DNA from: Oceanospirillales bacterium
Lineage (GTDB): Bacteria > Pseudomonadota > Gammaproteobacteria > Pseudomonadales > Endozoicomonadaceae
Assembly (NCBI GenBank): GCA_004762125.1
Contig: SIHQ01000009.1
Span: forward strand, 99,242-163,241
Reading direction: 5' to 3'
Length of the DNA stretch: 64,000 bases
Made by a program: the position numbers and the translations under genes. Below the pieces are notes generated by a model. The model saw only the letters and a program-made list of their open reading frames with translations, was not told the DNA's origin and did no database searches. Positions 1 through 9,516 of this stretch are shown here, one piece after another; position 1 is the first letter of the stretch, and each line of letters opens with the position of its first letter.

Positions 1-679
1 TTTTTTCGATCATTTTGTCGACACGCTCAAAGCCTAACATTTCGTAGAGAGCATCATAAAGAGGTCGCAGATAAGGGTCGATCTTCTGAGCCAAATCTCC
101 AGGTAAAAAACCCAGTTTTTCACCAGCTTCTACTGCAGGGCGCACCAGCAGAATACGGCGAATTTCTTCGTCTTCAAGAGCCTGTACTGCAGCGGCAACA
201 GCCAGATAAGTTTTACCTGTACCGGCTGGGCCAATACCAAAATTGATGTCGTTGGTCATTACTGAGCGAACATACTTCTGTTGGTTTTCGCCCCGAGGAG
301 TAATGGTTCCCTTGCGAGTACGCAGAGTAACCAGTTTGTCGTCTTTGGGTTCGTGAATCCAGTCGACAGCAGACTCTTGCAGATAAAGATGGACTGTGTC
401 AGGAGTCAAAGGCTCCAGCTTGCCCGTTTCACGGTACAGGCGTTTGATGATTTCGGTCGCTGCCAAAGAATTACGATCCAGCCCTTTAACGGTGAACTGG
501 TTACCACGGTGTCTAATGTCCACAGACAGACGTTGTTCAATCTGCTTGAAATGCTGATTGAACTGTCCACAGAGTTCTGCGAAACGGCTTGGATCTTCAG
601 GTTCAAGGGAGAACTGGCAGGTTTTGTAGGTAGCCTGTTGAGGGCTTTCTGGCTCTGGGGTTTCTGTCTGGGTGTTCAA
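1..679 (-). CDS. ybeZ: PhoH-like ATPase (YbeZ family), C-terminus beyond left edge
   Basis: Reading the minus strand gives a PhoH/YbeZ protein with an N-terminal RNA-binding-like segment followed by the P-loop GPAGTGKTYLA and the conserved EAGEKLGFLPGDL block typical of the family. Only about 226 residues lie in the window; the remaining ATPase core is off the left edge. The only plausible start is TTG at 679: an in-frame TGA lies four codons upstream and no ATG precedes the conserved part, so the initiation codon is a non-ATG one with a weak ribosome site. YbeZ is a putative RNA-associated ATPase that usually sits directly after miaB and before ybeY. Here miaB lies about 9 kb away with unrelated genes between. 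Family assignment is firm; the cellular role is known only in outline. Confidence 0.9.
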   Translation of the reverse strand, partial: MNTQTETPEPESPQQATYKTCQFSLEPEDPSRFAELCGQFNQHFKQIEQRLSVDIRHRGNQFTVKGLDRNSLAATEIIKRLYRETGKLEPLTPDTVHLYLQESAVDWIHEPKDDKLVTLRTRKGTITPRGENQQKYVRSVMTNDINFGIGPAGTGKTYLAVAAAVQALEDEEIRRILLVRPAVEAGEKLGFLPGDLAQKIDPYLRPLYDALYEMLGFERVDKMIEK

Positions 680-963
680 GTGGTAATTTCAGCTCTTACT
701 GCAATAGGTAATATTAAGAATATACTCTGTCCTCAATCTTGCCATGTCTGAAAACATTGGCAAGTCCTGATAGGCACAGTAACGCCAGAGTTTACCGAAG
801 GTTTAATAAAGTTTTAACCTTCTTGGACATAAGTCAGAGTGTTGTCGCCATAGGTGCTAAAGTCAGGTTGATATTGCCCTTCAACTAACCATTCATGATC
901 AGGCTTTACAATAAGCGTCTAACTTCGACCGTATCCCCAGAGAATTTATTGTGGATGATAGGC
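680..963. other. Intergenic stretch between dapB and phoH
   Basis: No coding frame is supported here. It holds the phoH upstream region and, near 797-822, a 7-bp inverted repeat (GAAGGTT/AACCTTC) just after the dapB stop. That hairpin could end dapB transcription, but no run of T follows it on the minus strand. Confidence 0.45.
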
Positions 964-1701
964 TTATAGAATATTTTCCAGACCATAAACCAGCTCGGCT
1001 TTATCAGCAATATACTCGCTGGCCATAAGGATGCCTGGCATATAGCTGGTACGCTCGATGGAGTCGTGGCGAATGGTCATGTACTGACCGTGACCACCCA
1101 GGATGACTTCCTGAGAAGCGACAAAACCTGGCATGCGTACAGCGTGAAGTTTGATGCCTTTATGGTCACCACCACGAGCACCTTCCACATTAGCAACCTG
1201 ATCATTGGTGCCAACATTAAATTTCTCACGCTCTTCCGCCATAAGTTCAGCGGTCTTTACAGCAGTACCTGAAGGGAAGTCTACTTTCTGTTCGTGATGG
1301 TATTCGATGATTTCTGCGTATTCGTAATAACGTGCAGCTTGTTTGGCAAACTGCTGCATCAGAACATTGCCGATAATAAAGTTGGGTGCAATGAAACAAC
1401 CTTTACCGGTTTCAGCAACCCAGCTCTTAATGGTTTCCAGATCTTCGGGAGTAAATCCGGTTGTGCCGACTACAGCCGCCGCACCGGAGAAAAGTGTCTG
1501 GCGAATGGTTTCCATACGAATTTCGGGGCGGGTAAAGTCAACGACGATATCTGCAGAATTGTCTTTGACTTCCTTTCCAAGGTCATCACCCATGTCAACG
1601 GCAGCAGCCAGTGCCAGTTTGCTGTGGCTTTCAACAAAATCGACAACGGTTTGTCCCATTTTGCCTTTGGCACCATTCACCACAACTCTCAAGACTGACA
1701 T
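964..1701 (-). CDS. dapB: 4-hydroxy-tetrahydrodipicolinate reductase, non-enteric type
   Basis: DapB reduces 4-hydroxy-tetrahydrodipicolinate with NAD(P)H in lysine and diaminopimelate synthesis. The 245-residue protein shows the dinucleotide-binding GAKGKMG near residue 10, the VGTTGF loop, and the catalytic and substrate-binding block EYHHEQKVDFPSGTA. It is shorter than the E. coli enzyme (273 residues). From the HH motif onward it resembles cyanobacterial and Firmicutes enzymes, with a KLHAVRMPGFVASQEV stretch and a YGLE-containing C-terminus. Gammaproteobacterial dapB normally lies near carA or dnaJ; here it stands alone between phoH and an AraC gene, which suggests acquisition or a second copy. 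Function is confident; origin is inferred by eye from remembered family patterns. Confidence 0.93.
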   Translation of the reverse strand: MSVLRVVVNGAKGKMGQTVVDFVESHSKLALAAAVDMGDDLGKEVKDNSADIVVDFTRPEIRMETIRQTLFSGAAAVVGTTGFTPEDLETIKSWVAETGKGCFIAPNFIIGNVLMQQFAKQAARYYEYAEIIEYHHEQKVDFPSGTAVKTAELMAEEREKFNVGTNDQVANVEGARGGDHKGIKLHAVRMPGFVASQEVILGGHGQYMTIRHDSIERTSYMPGILMASEYIADKAELVYGLENIL

Positions 1702-1763
1702 GCTCTGTTCCTATACATTATTTTATTACTTAACCGGCAACTTTAACGGATCACTGTAGCCTG

Positions 1764-2837
1764 TCAATCGGCGTTGCTAAAAGAGCTACGATATTCACCC
1801 GGTGTCATTCCCGTCCAGCCCTTGAAACGCCGATGAAAAGAGGCTGCTTCACTGAAACCTAACTGGTTGGCTATATCATTGATAGACAAGCTGCTATTGG
1901 TCAGCCAGCGCTTGGCGGTTTCGAGTCTCAACTCATCCAGCAATTGCTGGTAGCCTGAACCTGCATCATGGAGCCTTCTCTGCAGAGTACGTTCTGTAAT
2001 GCCCAGTTGTTCTGCTACTCGTTCTCGGCGCGGTAGGCTGTCTTCTATCATATCCGTCAGCAGCTTTCTGACTTGGCTGATAATCGGGTTATCCTGAACT
2101 TGTTTCAGAAGCGCTCTGGCCTGCTGTTCAAAAGCTGCTGCAAGTTGTGGGTCAGGTTGATGGAGTGGCTTGCTAAGGAAACTGCTGGAAAACACCAGAG
2201 AGTTTTGACCAGCGTTGAACACGACAGGGGCGTCAAAGCTCTGTTCGTAGTAGTCACGGGTATGTTGATTCGGACACTCAAATTCCAGAAAAACCTGCTC
2301 TATCCTTTCATCTCTCAAGTCAGCGAGTCTTCTGGAAAATTTCAACCAAGAGCCAAGAACATTGCTTATCATATGTGGTCGAACGACAGGGTCTGAATAT
2401 AAGCAGTGCCAGCTCATATGATGCAGATCACCACGCTGTTCAAAAAAAGTCGTTCCCATATCACCAACAATGGCTTCGTAATCTGGAATTTTTATCAGTA
2501 CCTCTTCCAATGTACGACAGCTCATCGCCATATAGCCCAGCAGGCTGTAAGAACCTGCTTCTACATAGTTGGCTGTTTTCAGACCAAAGCAGTCATCGTC
2601 AACTTTGTTCACAAGCCAGTGGATTAAAGACTGAAATTCTGTGCCGGTAATACGAGGTAGAGAATTATCCAGTATGCTCTGATCGATTCCACAGGCTTTA
2701 AGAGCATTAGAACTGTCGATTCCGTAATCCATTGCAGCCTGGAGATACTGCCGTACAGCTGCTGATGAGGCCGTGCCGAGTGCGGTGAAATCGTCAGGTT
2801 TGTCTTTATTTACCACTGGATTGTCCTGAAGCGTCAC
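1764..2837 (-). CDS. AraC-family transcriptional regulator
   Basis: This 357-residue protein has the architecture of AraC regulators of the OruR/ArgR-like type: a long N-terminal effector-sensing domain (about residues 20-210) and a C-terminal double helix-turn-helix (about 255-350) with the signature LGFSEAASFHRRFKGWTGMTPGEYR. It is divergent from the oxidase/GlpD/kinase genes starting at 3004, separated by about 165 bp, so it most likely controls that operon. The inducer cannot be read from sequence. Several in-frame methionines near the N-terminus leave the exact start open. Confidence 0.9.
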   Translation of the reverse strand: MTLQDNPVVNKDKPDDFTALGTASSAAVRQYLQAAMDYGIDSSNALKACGIDQSILDNSLPRITGTEFQSLIHWLVNKVDDDCFGLKTANYVEAGSYSLLGYMAMSCRTLEEVLIKIPDYEAIVGDMGTTFFEQRGDLHHMSWHCLYSDPVVRPHMISNVLGSWLKFSRRLADLRDERIEQVFLEFECPNQHTRDYYEQSFDAPVVFNAGQNSLVFSSSFLSKPLHQPDPQLAAAFEQQARALLKQVQDNPIISQVRKLLTDMIEDSLPRRERVAEQLGITERTLQRRLHDAGSGYQQLLDELRLETAKRWLTNSSLSINDIANQLGFSEAASFHRRFKGWTGMTPGEYRSSFSNAD

Positions 2838-2907
2838 TGATTATATTTCTCAGGTCATCATACTAATGGATTAATACTGTAAGTACTTAGATATACGAGC
2901 TAAAACG

Positions 2908-2935
2908 TCATCTTCTACTCTTAGGAGGAAGATGA
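2908..2935. promoter_or_regulatory. Inverted repeat in the araC/oxidase divergent promoter region
   Basis: TCATCTTC (2908-2915) and GAAGATGA (2928-2935) form an 8-bp perfect inverted repeat between the two divergent genes. Nearby are two similar words, TAAGTACTTAGATA and TAGATACTTAATTAGAT, that could be direct-repeat half-sites for the AraC protein. This is suggestive only. Confidence 0.35.
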
Positions 2936-3003
2936 TTGAATAAATATTCGACTACGTGTGTTTAGATACTTAATTAGATAAAAGAAAAATAAAAGGTGAA
3001 TTC

Positions 3004-4617
3004 ATGGGACGTCGATGGAATGGCTGGGGTGATGAAAATTACATCAAGGAATTATCAGGCCATGGCCGTCAACTGGTTCACTCTGTTATCGGTCAGCCAA
3101 AAGCTTTAGGTGATGCATCACTGAAATCTGTGATGGATTCGGTACCTGAAAGTCGGCTACCGAAACACAGTCTGATATCCACCGATTCTGAAGACCGCGT
3201 AAGGCATGCCAGAGGGCAAAGTTTCCCTGACTGGCTGGCAATGCGCAGTGGTGAATTCAAAGTGTTTCCTGACGGGGTTGCTTTTCCAGAGTCCGGCAGT
3301 CAGGTCAGAGAGCTGTTTGAATTTGCTGAAAAACACGACTTTGATGTCATTCCTTATGGTGGCGGCACTTCCGTTGCTGGCCATATAACCCCTGATGCAA
3401 GTCATCGCCCTGTACTGACCATTGATATGGGCCGAATGAATCAACTGCTGGATCTCAATCAAGAGAGCCAGATCGCGACATTTGGAGCCGGAACGCCAGG
3501 GCCTCAGGTTGAATCTCAGTTGCGTGCAAAGGGGTATACCCTCGGGCACTACCCTCAGTCATGGGAGCTGTCGACCATAGGAGGGTGGATTGCATCCCGG
3601 TCAAGTGGACAACAATCTCTGCGCTATGGGCGTATTGAACAGATGTTCGCTGGTGGTCGTATGGAAACGCTGCAAGGCACTCTGGACATTCCATCGATAC
3701 CGGCCTCATCCGCAGGCCCGGATATTCGTGAAATGACGATGGGGACTGAAGGTCGACTGGGTATCTTTACCGAGGTGCAGGTACGTGTCAGTCGCATGCC
3801 AGAGGAAGAAAAATTCTTTGTGTACTTCATGCCAAACTGGGACAAGGCAAAGACAGCCGTCAGGGAATTGATGCAGCAGAAAGTACCCATGTCGATGATG
3901 CGGGTCAGTAATGTTAAAGAGACCAATGCTCATCTGCACTTGGGTACAAAAGAGAAACAGTACAAGCTTCTGGACGGTTTTCTGAAGTTGAGAGGAATGA
4001 AAGATGGTCGCTGTATGCTCACGTTTGGCGTTACCGGAACAAAACTCCAGAACAAATCATCTCTGAAACAAATTCGTAGTGTATTGGGTCAGTACGGCGG
4101 TGTCGGGGGCTTTATTGCCAATATCATGGGCAGCATCTGGGCAGAAGGGCGCTTTCGCTTTCCTTATCTGCGAGAGTCCTGCTGGCAGGAAGGTATTGCT
4201 ATCGACACCCTTGAAACATCAACAGACTGGGAAAATGTTGATGAGGTGCTGGCTGGTATTGAGCAGAGCCTGAAGACTGCACTGGCAGATGATGGTGAGG
4301 AGGTTATGGTCTTTACTCACCTTTCACATCTCTATGGACAGGGTTGCAGCATTTATACGACGTATTTCTTCCGTTGTGCAGACTCCTATGATCAAACTCT
4401 TGAGCGCTGGAAAAAGCTCAAGGTTGCTGCTTCCAGTGTCATAACTAATGCCAGAGCAACTATTTCTCATCAGCATGGTGTGGGTAAAGATCACGCCCCC
4501 TATCTGGAAGCAGAAAAAGGCAAACTGGGAATGAAGATGATTGGGCATATGCTTGATCAGTTTGATCCAGACAAACGATTGAACCCAGGTACGCTTCTTG
4601 TGAAGGAAGATATCTGA
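3004..4617 (+). CDS. FAD-binding oxidase similar to alkyl-DHAP synthase
   Basis: The 537-residue protein matches the VAO-type FAD family and specifically resembles eukaryotic alkylglycerone-phosphate synthase (AGPS), which swaps the acyl chain of acyl-DHAP for a fatty alcohol to make ether lipids. Visible marks are RWNGWG at the N-terminus, the FAD phosphate loop IPYGGGTSVAGH (about residues 115-128), the STIGGWIASRSSGQQS segment, GTEGRLGIFTEV, and near residue 490 ISHQHGVGKDH, where AGPS has a histidine triplet (here HQH). A clear AAGGTG site precedes the ATG. It overlaps the GlpD-like gene by one base (TGATG), so the two are translationally coupled. Whether it really acts on acyl-DHAP is inference from this resemblance and from the DHAP-producing neighbour. 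Confidence 0.85.
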   Translation: MGRRWNGWGDENYIKELSGHGRQLVHSVIGQPKALGDASLKSVMDSVPESRLPKHSLISTDSEDRVRHARGQSFPDWLAMRSGEFKVFPDGVAFPESGSQVRELFEFAEKHDFDVIPYGGGTSVAGHITPDASHRPVLTIDMGRMNQLLDLNQESQIATFGAGTPGPQVESQLRAKGYTLGHYPQSWELSTIGGWIASRSSGQQSLRYGRIEQMFAGGRMETLQGTLDIPSIPASSAGPDIREMTMGTEGRLGIFTEVQVRVSRMPEEEKFFVYFMPNWDKAKTAVRELMQQKVPMSMMRVSNVKETNAHLHLGTKEKQYKLLDGFLKLRGMKDGRCMLTFGVTGTKLQNKSSLKQIRSVLGQYGGVGGFIANIMGSIWAEGRFRFPYLRESCWQEGIAIDTLETSTDWENVDEVLAGIEQSLKTALADDGEEVMVFTHLSHLYGQGCSIYTTYFFRCADSYDQTLERWKKLKVAASSVITNARATISHQHGVGKDHAPYLEAEKGKLGMKMIGHMLDQFDPDKRLNPGTLLVKEDI

Positions 4618-6257
4618 TGGCTATGGAAGACTGGCAGGCAGGCAAACGAGAAGCTCTCCTGAATAGGCTGGAGCACAGCGCAGTACTCTGGGATGTCCTT
4701 GTTGTTGGCGGTGGTATAACCGGCGCAGGCATTGCCCGTGAGGCAGTCAGAAAGGGATTAAAAGTTCTGCTGGTTGAGCGCAAGGATTTTGCCTGGGGAA
4801 CCTCCAGTCGGTCTTCCAAAATGGTGCATGGAGGACTCAGATACATTGCCGCTGGTGATGTAAAAACCACACTCCATTCCGTTAGAGAAAGAGAGAAACT
4901 GCTGGCTGAAGCTCCAGGGCTGGTGGAACCCCTCGGTTTCATGATGGGGCACTATAAAAAACAGTTTCCAGGACCCAGGGTATTTAATGCTCTGCTCCGC
5001 GTTTATGACAGTTTTTCAGGCAAGAAATACCGAAAGCAACATTCTATAGCAGAGACCGAATACCTGACGCCTTTTATCAATAAACAGGATCTTACAGGTT
5101 CTACTCAGTTTGCTGATGCCATTACGGACGACTCTCGACTTGTAGTAAGAGTATTGAGAGAAGCACAGAGAGAAGGCGCAGATATCATTAACTATGTATC
5201 TGCGAAAGCACTTCATAGCAGTGAGGGTATGGTGAAAGGTTGTGTTTTGGAAGATATGGAAACGAACAGACAGTTTCAGGTCGATGCCAGAGTAGTCATT
5301 AATGCAACAGGTGCCTGGGTAGATGAGCTGCGGGGCAATTCGGAACAGGACAGAGCCGTTCGACCCGCTCGTGGCAGTCATATCGTCTTGCCTGCCTGGC
5401 GTTTTCCAGTGTCTCAGTCCTATACCGTGGTGCACCCTGAAGACAAACGTCCTGTATTTATCTTCCCATGGGAGGGGAGAACGGTTGTGGGAACCACTGA
5501 TCTTGATCACCAGACTCTTGATCACCAGGAGGTTCGAATCACCGAGGCTGAGCTGGACTATCTGCTGAAAATTCCTGAGTTTCTGTTTCCCTCAATCACG
5601 CTCAACAAAAAAGATGTGATATCAACCTGGTCCGGTGTCAGGCCGTTGATATCCAGTGGAAAGCTTGATCCATCCAGTGAGAAACGAACTCATAGTATTT
5701 GGGATGATAAGGGGCTGGTCAGTGTTAGTGGTGGCAAGCTGACTACATTTCGTCTGATTGCTCTGGATGTTTTAAATACCGCAGCTAAGTATATTGATGA
5801 CCTTTCGTTCACCGATACGGGGGAACGAATTTTCCCGGAAATTCAATCCTCCGCTCACCCAATGTATGTGAAATTACCTGACTATCTGCAAAAGCGGCTG
5901 AAAGGGCACTATGGCAGTGATCTCGAGTCTATGTTGAACATGGCTGAAGACCATGATCTTGAGTGCATTCCGGGAACTCGAACTCTCTGGCTTGAGCTGC
6001 GCTGGGCTGCTGCCCAAGAAGCGGTCATTCATCTTGATGATCTTTTGTTGCGTCGAACACGAGTTGGTTTGCTAATAGAGGACGGTGGATTAGTATTTGA
6101 AAGCAGAATAAAAGAGATCTGTTGCCAAGGTACGGGTTGGACACAGGAAAAATGGCTTGAAGAAAAATTGCGTTATCAGGCAATCTGGCAAAATTATTAC
6201 AGCCTTCCATCGGGAAAACCGGATGGAAGTGAATATGAAAAAAGAAGCGTTGCCTAA
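4617..6257 (+). CDS. GlpD-like glycerol-3-phosphate dehydrogenase
   Basis: A flavoprotein of 546 residues in the FAD-dependent glycerol-3-phosphate dehydrogenase/oxidase family, which converts glycerol 3-phosphate to DHAP at the membrane and passes electrons to quinone. Seen in the sequence: the nucleotide fold VVGGGITGAGIAREA (about 29-43), GTSSRSSKMVHGGLRY, the INATGAWVD motif, FIFPWEGRTVVGTTD, and SGGKLTTFR before a C-terminal helical domain. It starts inside the stop codon of the oxidase gene and is followed 50 bp later by an FGGY kinase. With the AGPS-like partner it suggests a pathway around glycerol ethers or DHAP rather than ordinary glycerol use; no glpF or glpR is present here. Confidence 0.88.
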   Translation: MAMEDWQAGKREALLNRLEHSAVLWDVLVVGGGITGAGIAREAVRKGLKVLLVERKDFAWGTSSRSSKMVHGGLRYIAAGDVKTTLHSVREREKLLAEAPGLVEPLGFMMGHYKKQFPGPRVFNALLRVYDSFSGKKYRKQHSIAETEYLTPFINKQDLTGSTQFADAITDDSRLVVRVLREAQREGADIINYVSAKALHSSEGMVKGCVLEDMETNRQFQVDARVVINATGAWVDELRGNSEQDRAVRPARGSHIVLPAWRFPVSQSYTVVHPEDKRPVFIFPWEGRTVVGTTDLDHQTLDHQEVRITEAELDYLLKIPEFLFPSITLNKKDVISTWSGVRPLISSGKLDPSSEKRTHSIWDDKGLVSVSGGKLTTFRLIALDVLNTAAKYIDDLSFTDTGERIFPEIQSSAHPMYVKLPDYLQKRLKGHYGSDLESMLNMAEDHDLECIPGTRTLWLELRWAAAQEAVIHLDDLLLRRTRVGLLIEDGGLVFESRIKEICCQGTGWTQEKWLEEKLRYQAIWQNYYSLPSGKPDGSEYEKRSVA

Positions 6258-6307
6258 AAAGCAAATAGCAGCCTTGAACTAATAAGAATAACTCACAGGA
6301 AAGGCTA

Positions 6308-7864
6308 ATGAGTCAGAAGTCGTATCTATTGGCCATTGATAATGGAACTCAGAGCGTCCGTGTAATTGTCTTTGATTTTCAAGGCAAAGAAGTCGCCAAG
6401 GTAAAAGTTGATCTAGAAGCATATTTTTCCAGTGAGCCTGGTTGGGCAGAGCAGGAAGCAGGCTATTATTGGCAATCTTTACAGCAGGCGTTTCGTCAGC
6501 TCTGGCAGACCGGTAAAGTTCAACCTGAGCAGATAGCGGGTGTCTCGCTTACTACTCAGCGCTACACCATGATCAATCTGGATAAGGATAAGAAGCCACT
6601 AAGACCTGCCATTATCTGGATGGATCAGCGACGTTTTGAAAGTGACAATGAGACAGGTCTGCTCGGCATGCTGGAAAAAGCGCCAGTGGCCGGACCTATC
6701 GTAAAAGAACTTAGATCGAAATCTCGTGATAACTGGTTGTCCAAACATCAGCCGGAGATCTGGGAGCAGACAAAACACTTTGTAAACTTGTCGGGATATC
6801 TGACGTATCAGCTTACCGGGGAGCTTAAAGACTCTGCTGGCTCCATAGTCGGTTATCTACCCTACGATTATAAACGTCAACAATGGGCCAAAAAGTACGA
6901 CATCAAATGGTTACTGCTGTCAGTAAAAAAACAGATGCTGCCTGAACTGGTAAAGCCCGGAGATAAACTGGGTGAAATATCTGCAGTAGCATCAGATCTG
7001 ACAGGTTTACCAGTGGGTTTACCGGTCATTGCTGCAGCATCAGACAAAGCCTGCGAAGTTCTGGGAGCCGGTGCTATCGAGCCCCACGTTTGCAGTCTCA
7101 GTTTTGGCACAACAGCTACCATCAACATCACAACACCGAAGTATATTGAACCAAATTTTTTAGTACCCGCCTATACCGCCGCCTTGCCTGACCACTACAA
7201 CACAGAGGTCATGGTTTACCGAGGCTTCTGGATGGTCAGCTGGTTTAAGGAAGAGTTTGCTCACCACGAGCAAAGAATAGCCAAAGAGATGGGGGTTGAG
7301 CCCGAGTTCTTGTTTGATGACCTGCTCAATCAGGTGCCTGCTGGTTCTATGGGTTTGATGATGCAGCCTTATTGGTCACCTGGCATCAAACAGCCAGGAC
7401 CGGAAGGTAAAGGTGCGCTGATTGGTTTTGGTGATGTTCATAAACGAGCTCACGTTTATCGTGCCATTCTGGAAGGTCTTGCTTATGAGTTGCGCTGGGG
7501 TAAAGAGAAAATAGAAAAAAGAAGTCGTCAGAAAATCACACGACTAAGGGTGTCCGGTGGTGGTTCACAAAGTGATGCCGCGATGCAATTGACCGCAGAT
7601 ATATTCGGTATGCCCGCTGAGAGGCCACACACTTTTGAGGCTTCTGGTTTGGGAGCCGCTATAAACTGCGCAGTGGGTCTGGGTGTTTATTCAGATTACG
7701 CTTCCGCAATAGCGGCTATGACTCATGAGGGTGATGTTTTCGTTCCTGATTCGGAGACTGTCGCTCTCTATGACCGGTTATATAAGGAGGTGTACCTGAA
7801 AATGTACCAGCGAATGAAACCCCTTTATAAATCGATTCGGGAAATTACTGGTTACCCGAAATAA
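6308..7864 (+). CDS. FGGY-family carbohydrate kinase
   Basis: An ATP-dependent kinase of the FGGY family (518 residues). The N-terminal ATPase fold shows AIDNGTQSVR (about 8-18) and the AGVSLTTQR and IWMDQRR stretches; the C-terminal half has the conserved RVSGGGSQSDAAMQLTADI (about 413-432) followed by a small-residue segment ending in AAINCAVGLG. The family covers glycerol, xylulose, gluconate and AI-2 kinases, and the substrate cannot be told by eye. Being third in a gene set with a GlpD-like enzyme makes a three-carbon or glycerol-derived substrate plausible. It has its own AGGA-type ribosome site. Confidence 0.85.
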   Translation: MSQKSYLLAIDNGTQSVRVIVFDFQGKEVAKVKVDLEAYFSSEPGWAEQEAGYYWQSLQQAFRQLWQTGKVQPEQIAGVSLTTQRYTMINLDKDKKPLRPAIIWMDQRRFESDNETGLLGMLEKAPVAGPIVKELRSKSRDNWLSKHQPEIWEQTKHFVNLSGYLTYQLTGELKDSAGSIVGYLPYDYKRQQWAKKYDIKWLLLSVKKQMLPELVKPGDKLGEISAVASDLTGLPVGLPVIAAASDKACEVLGAGAIEPHVCSLSFGTTATINITTPKYIEPNFLVPAYTAALPDHYNTEVMVYRGFWMVSWFKEEFAHHEQRIAKEMGVEPEFLFDDLLNQVPAGSMGLMMQPYWSPGIKQPGPEGKGALIGFGDVHKRAHVYRAILEGLAYELRWGKEKIEKRSRQKITRLRVSGGGSQSDAAMQLTADIFGMPAERPHTFEASGLGAAINCAVGLGVYSDYASAIAAMTHEGDVFVPDSETVALYDRLYKEVYLKMYQRMKPLYKSIREITGYPK

Positions 7865-8042
7865 GAGTTGTTCGGTACGCAGAACTAGCAACTAATCTTT
7901 GCGGCTGCTGCGTATTTTCGAAAAAACACTTCACGATAAATGCTTGTCATTACGGAAAGTACTGACAAATATGTGAGTTAAAACTAGACACAAGTCATCA
8001 CTTTCCTGAAAAAATTCCTGTAGATTTCAGCGCGACAAATCC

Positions 8043-8095
8043 ACCTGATTTTTTAATCAGGTCACCTCATTCCTGAAGGCCGCACTTCAAGAATG
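8043..8095 (+). promoter_or_regulatory. Two tandem hairpins in the sstT leader
   Basis: ACCTGATT-TTTT-AATCAGGT (8043-8062) is a perfect 8-bp hairpin. It is followed 5 bp later by a second one (8068-8095) with arms CATTCCTGAAG and CTTCAAGAATG, one mismatch, and an A-rich run after it. Both lie 30-85 bp before the sstT start, where they could act as an attenuator or ribosome-site control element. Confidence 0.45.
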
Positions 8096-8125
8096 AAAAA
8101 AAATATAACTACAGGTACTTTTTGA

Positions 8126-9367
8126 ATGTCAAAACGATTATCAAGCAAGCAATTTCTATGGGGTAATCTGGTTTTCCAGATTATGGTGGGTATTGTTGCC
8201 GGCATTTCTCTGGCATTAGTGGCACCTGAGCTGGCTATATCGCTGGGATTGTTGGGTAGCTTGTTTGTAAAAGCACTGAAAGCAGTGGCTCCGATTCTGG
8301 TGTTTGTTCTGGTGGCTTCAGCGATTGCCAGCCAGAAGACCAATGATGAGAGCCGTATGAAACCGGTTATTAAACTGTATCTTCTGGGTACACTGTCAGC
8401 ATCCTTTGTTGCGGTGGCTCTCAGCTTTATGTTTCCGACTCAGTTGGTACTGACTGAGGCCAGCATCACTAATGTGGCTCCTCAGGGAATTACAGAGGTT
8501 CTGAACAATCTGCTGTTCAATGTGGTAGCGAACCCTGTTACAGCTCTTATGGAAGCCAACTTTATTGGTATTCTGGCCTGGGCGATTGCTCTGGGTATGG
8601 CTCTGAGAACGGCTTCAGACAGTACTCGAGTTATGGTCAGTGATCTGGCTCATGGCGTGTCCAGCATTGTCAGAATGGTGATCCGCTTTGCTCCTATTGG
8701 TATCTTTGGACTGGTTGCTAATACTATTGCTACAACTGGCCTGGGTGCATTGCTGGCTTACGGGGAATTGTTATCTGTACTGGTTGGAGCCATGGTGTTT
8801 ATGGCACTGGTTGTGAACCCTCTGATTGTCTGGACACAGATTCGCAGCAACCCTTATCCACTGGTGTTCAAATGCCTGCGTGAAAGTGCAGTAACTGCTT
8901 TCTTTACCCGCAGCTCTGCAGCGAACATTCCAGTGAATATGGGCCTATGTAAACGACTGGGACTGGACGAAGACACTTACTCTGTTTCCATCCCATTAGG
9001 TGCAACCATTAACATGGCTGGTGCAGCAATAACGATTACTGTTCTGACCATGGCTGCAGCCTACACAATGGGTATTGATGTGGATGTGCCAACAGCTCTG
9101 TTGCTGAGTGTGGTTGCTGCCGTCTCTGCCTGTGGTGCCTCTGGAGTGGCTGGTGGTTCTCTACTATTGATTCCATTAGCCTGTGGCTTGTTTGGTATTC
9201 CTAACGAAGTTGCTATTCAGGTAGTTGCTGTTGGTTTTATTATCGGTGTGGTTCAGGACTCCGCAGAGACTGCGTTGAACAGCTCTACTGACGTGCTGTT
9301 TACTGCAGCAGCCTGTCTGTCTACTGAGAAGCACGAAGACATTGTAGCGGCTGTTGAGGCGGCTTAA
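8126..9367 (+). CDS. sstT: Na+/serine-threonine symporter
   Basis: SstT imports serine and threonine with sodium. The 413-residue protein aligns end to end, from memory, with E. coli SstT, including [26 protein letters not shown], the signature [11 protein letters not shown] (about 260-272), [16 protein letters not shown] and [21 protein letters not shown]. It has the multiple hydrophobic segments and re-entrant loops of the DAACS (glutamate/aspartate symporter) fold. It stands alone behind a 260-bp leader containing two hairpins and ends at a strong bidirectional terminator shared with miaB. Confidence 0.95.
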   Translation: MSKRLSSKQFLWGNLVFQIMVGIVAGISLALVAPELAISLGLLGSLFVKALKAVAPILVFVLVASAIASQKTNDESRMKPVIKLYLLGTLSASFVAVALSFMFPTQLVLTEASITNVAPQGITEVLNNLLFNVVANPVTALMEANFIGILAWAIALGMALRTASDSTRVMVSDLAHGVSSIVRMVIRFAPIGIFGLVANTIATTGLGALLAYGELLSVLVGAMVFMALVVNPLIVWTQIRSNPYPLVFKCLRESAVTAFFTRSSAANIPVNMGLCKRLGLDEDTYSVSIPLGATINMAGAAITITVLTMAAAYTMGIDVDVPTALLLSVVAAVSACGASGVAGGSLLLIPLACGLFGIPNEVAIQVVAVGFIIGVVQDSAETALNSSTDVLFTAAACLSTEKHEDIVAAVEAA

Positions 9368-9447
9368 GAGCTAATCTTAAGTATCAAAACCGTTATGAGA
9401 TGAGGGAATGTCCTTCGTCACCGATGGTGGCGAAAGATGTTACCAAT

Positions 9448-9480
9448 AAAAAAGGGTAGTCGATTCGACTACCCTTTTTT
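9448..9480. terminator. Bidirectional intrinsic terminator between sstT and miaB
   Basis: A perfect inverted repeat with core GGGTAGTCGA/TCGACTACCC flanked by A6 on the left and T6 on the right, between convergent genes. It would end transcription of sstT on the plus strand and miaB on the minus strand. Confidence 0.93.
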
Positions 9481-9516
9481 GTGATCGCATTTTTGTGAAC
9501 GTTGCTTGAGTGAGCC

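Noticed and set aside
5531..5550. GGTTCGAATC, like a tRNA T-loop
   Set aside because: It lies in frame inside the GlpD-like gene and no acceptor, D or anticodon stem can be built around it.
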